64,000 nucleotides of DNA from JBBDIP01 sp964602455 (GTDB taxonomy: Bacteria > Bacillota > Sulfobacillia > Fermentithermobacillales > Fermentithermobacillaceae), in the NCBI GenBank assembly GCA_964602455.1, contig CAZRRG010000002.1, positions 1 through 64,000 on the forward strand, given 5' to 3'. Below, piece after piece: positions 59,675 through 64,000 of this stretch. Position numbers and translations under genes: made by a program. Position 1 is the stretch's first letter; the number at the start of each line of letters is the position of its first letter. The notes below the pieces were generated by a model, which saw nothing but the letters and a program-made list of their open reading frames with translations, did not search any database and was not told the DNA's origin.

Positions 59675-60828
59675 TTTCCGGCGGTCCCGTCACCCTTAAA
59701 CCGGTCGAAGAAGGACTTCTGTTCCGCGAACGTCTCGCCGTCCATCTTGCCCAGTTCCTTAAGGGCTTCCTTTTCTTTAGCGGTCAGTTTGGTCGGTACG
59801 CGGACATTGACCCTTACCAGCATGTCGCCCCTGCCCTTGGAGCGGAGCCTGGGCATACCCTTGCCTCTCATGCGCAGCACAGCGCCCGGTTGAGTTCCTG
59901 CCGGCACATCCAGATCGGCCTTGCCGTCAATGCACGGGACGGACACCGATCCGCCAATGGCCGCGAGGGGGAAGCTGACAACCCTGTCCAATATGAGGTC
60001 GTCGCCCTGGCGCTGGAAGGTGCTATGCTGCTTCACGAAGACAACAACGTAGAGGTCTCCGGGACCGCCTCCGCGCAATCCGGCGTTCCCCTGCCCTGAC
60101 AACCTGAGCCGGAGTCCCGAGTCCGCGCCCGGCGGCACCTTCACAGTGACCGTCCGCGTCTTCCTGACCTGACCGGCGCCTCCGCACTCTCGGCAGAGCT
60201 TCTCGATGTATTTGCCCGTCCCTTCGCACTTTGCGCAGGGAGTTGTCACCAGCATCTGGCCAAAGATGCTGCGCTGGGTGGTGGAAACCTGGCCGGTACC
60301 GTGGCAGGCAGGACATGTGACGACCTTGGAGCCCGGTTCGGCGCCGCTGCCCCCGCAACGATCGCAGGTCTCGGTGCGTGGAATCCTGACATCCCTGTCG
60401 ACGCCTGTGAAGGCCTCCTCCAGGGTAATCTCCATCTCCATCTCAAGGTCCTGGCCACGGCGAGGCCCCGTGTCGGGACGGCGTCTTCCGGCGCCAAAGA
60501 GCTCCTCAAAGCCACCAAATAGGTCTCCAAAGGGGAAGCCTCCCGCCCCTCCGAAGGGACGGCCAAATGGATCGCCTTGGCCTGCACCGCCGCCACCGCC
60601 GGCAAACGGGCCGTTGGCGTTGCCGTACGCGTCGTAGTTGGCCCGCTTGGTCTCGTCAGATAGCACCTCGTAGGCCTCGTTCACCTCTTTGAACTTAGCC
60701 TCGGCGGTAGGATCCCCGGGATTGGCGTCGGGATGGTATTTCTTCGCCAGGGTACGGAACGCTTTCTTTATCTCATCCTGTGACGCGCCTTTGTCGACGC
60801 CCAGTACCTCGTAGTAGTCCTTGCTCAA
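59671..60828 (-). CDS. dnaJ: chaperone protein DnaJ (type I)
   Basis: 385 residues. J domain with KKYHPDAN (HPD) near residue 31; a Gly/Phe-rich linker about 73-108; four zinc repeats CDRCGGSG, CPACHGTG, CAKCEGTG and CRECGGAG in 135-215; then the substrate-binding C-terminal domain. All features needed to stimulate DnaK are intact, including HPD, although no dnaK is next to it. It overlaps the chaperonin stop by 4 bases, so it is translationally coupled to the group III chaperonin. Confidence 0.97.
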   Translation of the reverse strand: MSKDYYEVLGVDKGASQDEIKKAFRTLAKKYHPDANPGDPTAEAKFKEVNEAYEVLSDETKRANYDAYGNANGPFAGGGGGAGQGDPFGRPFGGAGGFPFGDLFGGFEELFGAGRRRPDTGPRRGQDLEMEMEITLEEAFTGVDRDVRIPRTETCDRCGGSGAEPGSKVVTCPACHGTGQVSTTQRSIFGQMLVTTPCAKCEGTGKYIEKLCRECGGAGQVRKTRTVTVKVPPGADSGLRLRLSGQGNAGLRGGGPGDLYVVVFVKQHSTFQRQGDDLILDRVVSFPLAAIGGSVSVPCIDGKADLDVPAGTQPGAVLRMRGKGMPRLRSKGRGDMLVRVNVRVPTKLTAKEKEALKELGKMDGETFAEQKSFFDRFKGDGTAGK

Positions 60829-62405
60829 GATAGAGTTTCCTCCAGTGAACCCTTGGACTCGGGTGCCTTCTCCCCGTCATCTTTCTTCTTGATGATCGTG
60901 TCGATTCGGAGTATGGCACAAGCTATCTCAAGAGCGGCCTTAAGCGCGTGGAGTTTGACCGGGGCCGGGTCAAGGATCCCCATCTCCATCATGTCGGCCA
61001 CTTCGCCGCTGTCACAATCTATGGCAAGGTTGTGGTTGCCGGTCTCAGTCTGCTGGGAGATGGCGTCGCCCACCTTTTCAAGCGGGTTGAACCCCGCGTT
61101 GGCCACGATCTGGGCGAGAGGCCGCTTCAGAGCCTCCACCACACATGTGAGTCCGTATGCCTGCATTCCCTTCTGGGAAAGCCTCATCTTCTCAACTTCG
61201 CGGGCACAGGCAAGTTCGATCGCTCCCCCGCCTGCGACTACGCCGCCCTTCACCGCAGCCTGGACCGAGGACGCGGCGTCAGTGCAGATGCGCTCGCGCT
61301 CGCCCCTGACCTCCTGGGTGCTGGCTCCTACAAGTATGGTGGCCATTGGCTTGCCGCTGCCGCCCAGGATGCGGATGTTCTCCAACTTCTGATCCTGGTA
61401 TGCGCGCTCGGCTGAGCCCAGGTACTTGGCCAGCTCACCGGCCGGCTTGTGGAGAGCCGTGCGCTTCACGGCCCGCGCCCCTGTGTGCTCGCAGACCTTG
61501 CGCAGTTCGGCGGATGAGACCCTGGTCACGACCATAGCTCCGGCATCGGTGAGGATCTCTTCCGCTTCATCGGAGATGCCCTTGTCGACAACCACCAGCC
61601 CTACGCCGAGAGAGATGATCTTGGCCAGGTCCTCTTTGAACTCTTTTTGCAGCTCCAGATACTTTTGGAAACCGGCTTCGGTGGACAGCGCCTCTTCCTC
61701 GACTTCCTCGGGCTCGAGGGCGTCGTCGACACACAGGATCTTGGGCGCGTCCACGCTCTCGGGCATCGCCTCGTTGAGACGTTCCTTATCTATGATGATG
61801 CCGGCGAAAACTTCGTTGTCAGCGCCCTCTTTGGCCACGATCGTGTCGGCCAGTTTGAACCTAGGATCGAGGAGTTTCTCCCTGCCCACCATCTTTGCCG
61901 CTTCGCATACAAGATCGGCTATGTCCTTGTTGCCGCGGCCCGCGACCAGAGCGACCCGGTGAACGATAGGGTCGGTCACGTCATCCACCTTGACCGCTTT
62001 CTCGGCGACAAACTCCAACGACCTCTTTACGCCTGCCACAACGCCGTCTATCAGCCTTGTGACGGGGACGCCCCGGACAGCTTGGTTCACACCCTCGGAG
62101 AGCAGCGCCCCTGCCATGATGGTGGCGGTGGTTGTGCCGTCTCCTACCTCTTCCTCCTGGGCGCGGGCGGTGTTAATGACCATCTTGGCCGCGGGATGGT
62201 TCACGTCCATCCTAGTGAGGATGGTCATCCCGTCATTGGTGATGATGACTTCGCCAAACCGATCAACCAGCAGTGTATCAAGGCCTTTGGGGCCGATGGT
62301 CCCCTCGACTGCCGAGGCGATGGCCCTTACTGCGGCGGCATTGGTAAGCAGCGCGCCCAGTCTCTCGTCAATCTCGGAGTTCTGGGATGCCTGTTTCAGA
62401 GTCAA
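60825..62405 (-). CDS. group III (archaeal-like, TCP-1/thermosome-family) chaperonin
   Basis: 526 residues, clearly TCP-1-like and not GroEL. GTIGPKGLDTLLVD at 35-48, IITNDGMTIL at 54-63, GDGTTTATIMAGALL at 88-102, VVAGGGAIELAC at 389-400, and GILDPAPVKLHALKAA near 476-491. A helical protrusion (about 230-265, EEVEEEALSTEAGFQKYL onward) supplies the built-in lid of group II/III chaperonins, so no GroES is needed. The C-terminus is charged, without the GGM tail of GroEL. Bacterial copies are known from Carboxydothermus and some related Firmicutes. It is the second gene of the CIRCE-controlled hrcA operon, 23 bases after hrcA and coupled to dnaJ. Confidence 0.96.
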   Translation of the reverse strand: MTLKQASQNSEIDERLGALLTNAAAVRAIASAVEGTIGPKGLDTLLVDRFGEVIITNDGMTILTRMDVNHPAAKMVINTARAQEEEVGDGTTTATIMAGALLSEGVNQAVRGVPVTRLIDGVVAGVKRSLEFVAEKAVKVDDVTDPIVHRVALVAGRGNKDIADLVCEAAKMVGREKLLDPRFKLADTIVAKEGADNEVFAGIIIDKERLNEAMPESVDAPKILCVDDALEPEEVEEEALSTEAGFQKYLELQKEFKEDLAKIISLGVGLVVVDKGISDEAEEILTDAGAMVVTRVSSAELRKVCEHTGARAVKRTALHKPAGELAKYLGSAERAYQDQKLENIRILGGSGKPMATILVGASTQEVRGERERICTDAASSVQAAVKGGVVAGGGAIELACAREVEKMRLSQKGMQAYGLTCVVEALKRPLAQIVANAGFNPLEKVGDAISQQTETGNHNLAIDCDSGEVADMMEMGILDPAPVKLHALKAALEIACAILRIDTIIKKKDDGEKAPESKGSLEETLS

Positions 62406-62428
62406 CTACGTCCCTCCTGTGCGGCCCC

Positions 62429-63454
62429 TCATTCGTCGGCAGAGAAACACCTGGAGAGCTTCTGCTCAAACTGGCGGACCAGGGCGACGGCCTTCGAGTA
62501 GTCCATCCTCCTTGGCCCCAGTATGCCTACTTTGCCTTCGGTGTTGCCGAACGTGAAGACGCCGAACACGAGGGAGAGATCCTGTACTGCCTCCACCTCG
62601 TTCTCTTTTCCTATGCGGATGAACGGGTCTTTGTCGAGGCCGTCCTTTACCAGCGCAGCCTGGATGACAGCGTCAGACTCCACGGCGCAGAGGAGGTCCT
62701 TAACCTTGTCGACGTCCTTGAACTCTGGGTGGGACAGGAGATTCGCGGTACCGCCGACATAGAGGCGGTCGTGCTCGGGCTCGCTAACCAACCCGCGCAG
62801 GAATTCCATTACCTGGTCAACTATCCGGGCGTAACGGCGCGCTTCTTCCTTCAGGAGCTCGTAAGCCCTGTCGGCCACCTTCTCCACCGCCAGGTTGGTC
62901 AAGTGGCGCGAGAGAAGCGCCGATATGTGATCCAGTTCCTCCCGCGGCATCGGCGGGACCTCGATCTGGCAGCTCTCGACGAACCCCACGTCCGTGACAA
63001 TGACGAGTAGAGCCTGCTCCGCGCTGATGGGTATCAGGTGAATGGACTTATAGGTAACGGTCTCAGACTCGGGACCGAGGATAAATCCAAGGTAGTTGGA
63101 GGTTTCAGAGATCGTGCGGACAGTCTCTTTGAGGAGCGAGACCACGTCCTTCACTCTTCTGCGGAAGAGCGATTCGATGGCGCGAGAGTCATCCTGGGAA
63201 AGGCCTCGGCTGGGCATGAGTTCATCCACGTAGAAGCGGTAACCTCTGTCCGAAGGGACCCTTCCTGACGAAGTGTGGGGCTTGTCGAGGTAGCCGGTCT
63301 CCTCCAAGTCGGCCATCTCGTTCCTTATGGTCGCGGGACTGACTCCGAGCCTGTACCTTCGCGCTATAACCCTGGAACCAACTGGCTGGCCGGTCTCGAT
63401 GTGTTCCTCGACCACCGCCTTCAGGACTTCCGCTTTCCTGTCGTCGAGAGTCAC
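62429..63454 (-). CDS. hrcA: heat-inducible transcription repressor HrcA
   Basis: 341 residues. N-terminal winged helix (VLKAVVEEHIETGQPVGSR, SPATIRNEMADLEETGYL, HTSSGRVPSDRGYRFYVD) and the GAF-like C-terminal domain (VIVTDVGFVE, GPRRMDYSKAVALV). It binds CIRCE and is released when it misfolds; it is normally stabilised by GroEL. GTG start with AAAGGAGG. Its own operator lies 14 bases upstream, so it is autoregulated. Confidence 0.97.
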   Translation of the reverse strand: MTLDDRKAEVLKAVVEEHIETGQPVGSRVIARRYRLGVSPATIRNEMADLEETGYLDKPHTSSGRVPSDRGYRFYVDELMPSRGLSQDDSRAIESLFRRRVKDVVSLLKETVRTISETSNYLGFILGPESETVTYKSIHLIPISAEQALLVIVTDVGFVESCQIEVPPMPREELDHISALLSRHLTNLAVEKVADRAYELLKEEARRYARIVDQVMEFLRGLVSEPEHDRLYVGGTANLLSHPEFKDVDKVKDLLCAVESDAVIQAALVKDGLDKDPFIRIGKENEVEAVQDLSLVFGVFTFGNTEGKVGILGPRRMDYSKAVALVRQFEQKLSRCFSADE

Positions 63455-63467
63455 TCGGCCCCCTCCT

Positions 63468-63494
63468 TTAGCACTCGTGAAGCGGGAGTGCTAA
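63468..63494 (-). promoter_or_regulatory. CIRCE operator
   Basis: TTAGCACTC-N9-GAGTGCTAA is present with both 9-base arms perfect. HrcA binds this element. It lies between the predicted start site and the hrcA start codon, so bound repressor would block the hrcA - chaperonin - dnaJ transcript. Confidence 0.98.
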
Positions 63495-63503
63495 CCTAGA
63501 TGC

Positions 63504-63533
63504 AAAATAGCACGGGATTAGGAAGAGTGTCAA
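63504..63533 (-). promoter_or_regulatory. promoter of the hrcA operon
   Basis: Consensus TTGACA (complement of 63528-63533) and TATTTT (complement of 63504-63509) are 18 bases apart. The start would fall just before or at the CIRCE. The -35 begins 19 bases after the spoIIP stop. Confidence 0.8.
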
Positions 63534-63551
63534 TGACTAGGGGCGGGTGCC

Positions 63552-64000
63552 CTACTTGGGCAGGTCAGGCGCGACCGGCAAGAGAACGCTGGCCATTGCC
63601 CAGGCCAAGGCCTCGACGCTGTTCTTGCACTCTGCCATCGTGTTTTCAACGCCTCCGCACTCCACCAGGATCGCCATGGGGGAGTGCTTCTGGTTGTACA
63701 CAGCGGACTCAAAGAGAATCCCTCTCGAGACGCCGGGGTAGCCTTCCTCCAGCTTGCTTAGGATCTTGCGGGCAAACTCGTTGTTCTGAACCCATTTGGG
63801 GTTATCGGTCCCTACGACCATGAGGATGCGGGCGTAGGACTTGCCCCTCACCGTAACCGCAGTAATGCTTCGCGGTTGGCTGTCCCGGTGGACATCGACC
63901 AGCACCTGGCACGACGGGTACTTCTGGAGGATCGCCTTTACCGTGGATTCCGACCGGTAATAGGCTCCTATCCTGCTATCTTTGTCATGGACTGTGGTCG
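63552..64000 (-). CDS. spoIIP: stage II sporulation protein P, N-terminal part cut by window edge
   Basis: The last 148 residues of SpoIIP: RIGAYYRSESTVKAILQKYP, VDVHRDS, MVVGTDNPKW, NNEFARKI and the C-terminal VECGGVENTMAE with NSVEALAWA. SpoIIP is a peptidoglycan amidase/endopeptidase that works with SpoIID and SpoIIM during engulfment. The frame is open to the window edge (first full codon at 63998). Its position upstream of hrcA follows the spore-former order gpr-spoIIP-lepA-hemN-hrcA with lepA and hemN missing between. Confidence 0.94.
   Translation of the reverse strand, partial: TTVHDKDSRIGAYYRSESTVKAILQKYPSCQVLVDVHRDSQPRSITAVTVRGKSYARILMVVGTDNPKWVQNNEFARKILSKLEEGYPGVSRGILFESAVYNQKHSPMAILVECGGVENTMAECKNSVEALAWAMASVLLPVAPDLPK

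Noticed and set aside
60825..62405. GroEL annotation for the chaperonin
   Set aside because: GPKGLDTLLVD, ITNDGMTIL and the helical protrusion are TCP-1/thermosome features; the GroEL GGM tail is absent.

Overview
The window reads as chromosome from a high-GC, endospore-forming lineage of the Firmicutes (Bacillota). The evidence is the sporulation genes yqfC, yqfD and spoIIP, HrcA/CIRCE heat-shock control, strong AGGAGG-type ribosome sites, many GTG and TTG starts, and the classic Firmicutes order phoH / HD phosphohydrolase / ybeY / dgkA / recO / glyQS / dnaG / rpoD. Pyruvate phosphate dikinase, a NifX/MinD-type Fe-S protein cluster and a bacterial group III (archaeal-like) chaperonin fit an anaerobic, perhaps thermophilic, organism. 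That lifestyle is an inference; the species cannot be named from the sequence. No insertion sequence, prophage, integrase or CRISPR array was seen.

Layout, left to right. 1-3030: a leftward operon (ATP-grasp ligase, opine-type dehydrogenase, cobalamin-binding protein cut by the window edge) behind a clear c-di-AMP (ydaO/yuaA) riboswitch. 3131-8795: a leftward peptide-degrading cluster (M14 carboxypeptidase, gamma-glutamyltransferase, beta-lactamase-fold hydrolase). 8859-15596: membrane proteins, a MATE exporter, tRNA-Pro(TGG), a PadR pair, a methyltransferase and a type II pantothenate kinase. 15586-19849: a leftward set of deacetylase, PHP phosphoesterase, ATP-grasp ligase and metallo-beta-lactamase-fold genes. 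20008-25570: M20 peptidase, GntR regulator, and the coupled run MarR / UPF0316 / rph / rdgB / phosphoesterase. 25755-29240: a rightward cluster of DUF5320, DUF134, two NifX-like proteins and two ferredoxin-containing MinD ATPases behind a promoter flanked by an 11-bp inverted repeat. 29329-30237: ssrA (tmRNA) and smpB. 30286-38347: HD protein, secG, the complete lower-glycolysis operon gap-pgk-tpiA-gpmI-eno, and a split chromate transporter. 38509-38797: two adjacent tandem-repeat arrays. 38863-64000: the conserved housekeeping block, ending with dnaJ, the group III chaperonin, hrcA and a truncated spoIIP.

Genes that work together: gap to eno convert glyceraldehyde-3-phosphate to PEP, which PpdK can interconvert with pyruvate. 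SmpB and tmRNA rescue stalled ribosomes. dnaG, rpoD and dgt couple replication priming, transcription and dNTP control.

Two points stand out. First, a perfect CIRCE and a good promoter drive hrcA - group III chaperonin - dnaJ, with no grpE or dnaK where they normally lie. Second, a c-di-AMP riboswitch controls an ATP-grasp / opine dehydrogenase / B12-protein operon of unknown product. Other oddities are a tmRNA with a non-canonical T-loop, and an unknown gene whose 3' end runs antisense into tRNA-Pro.
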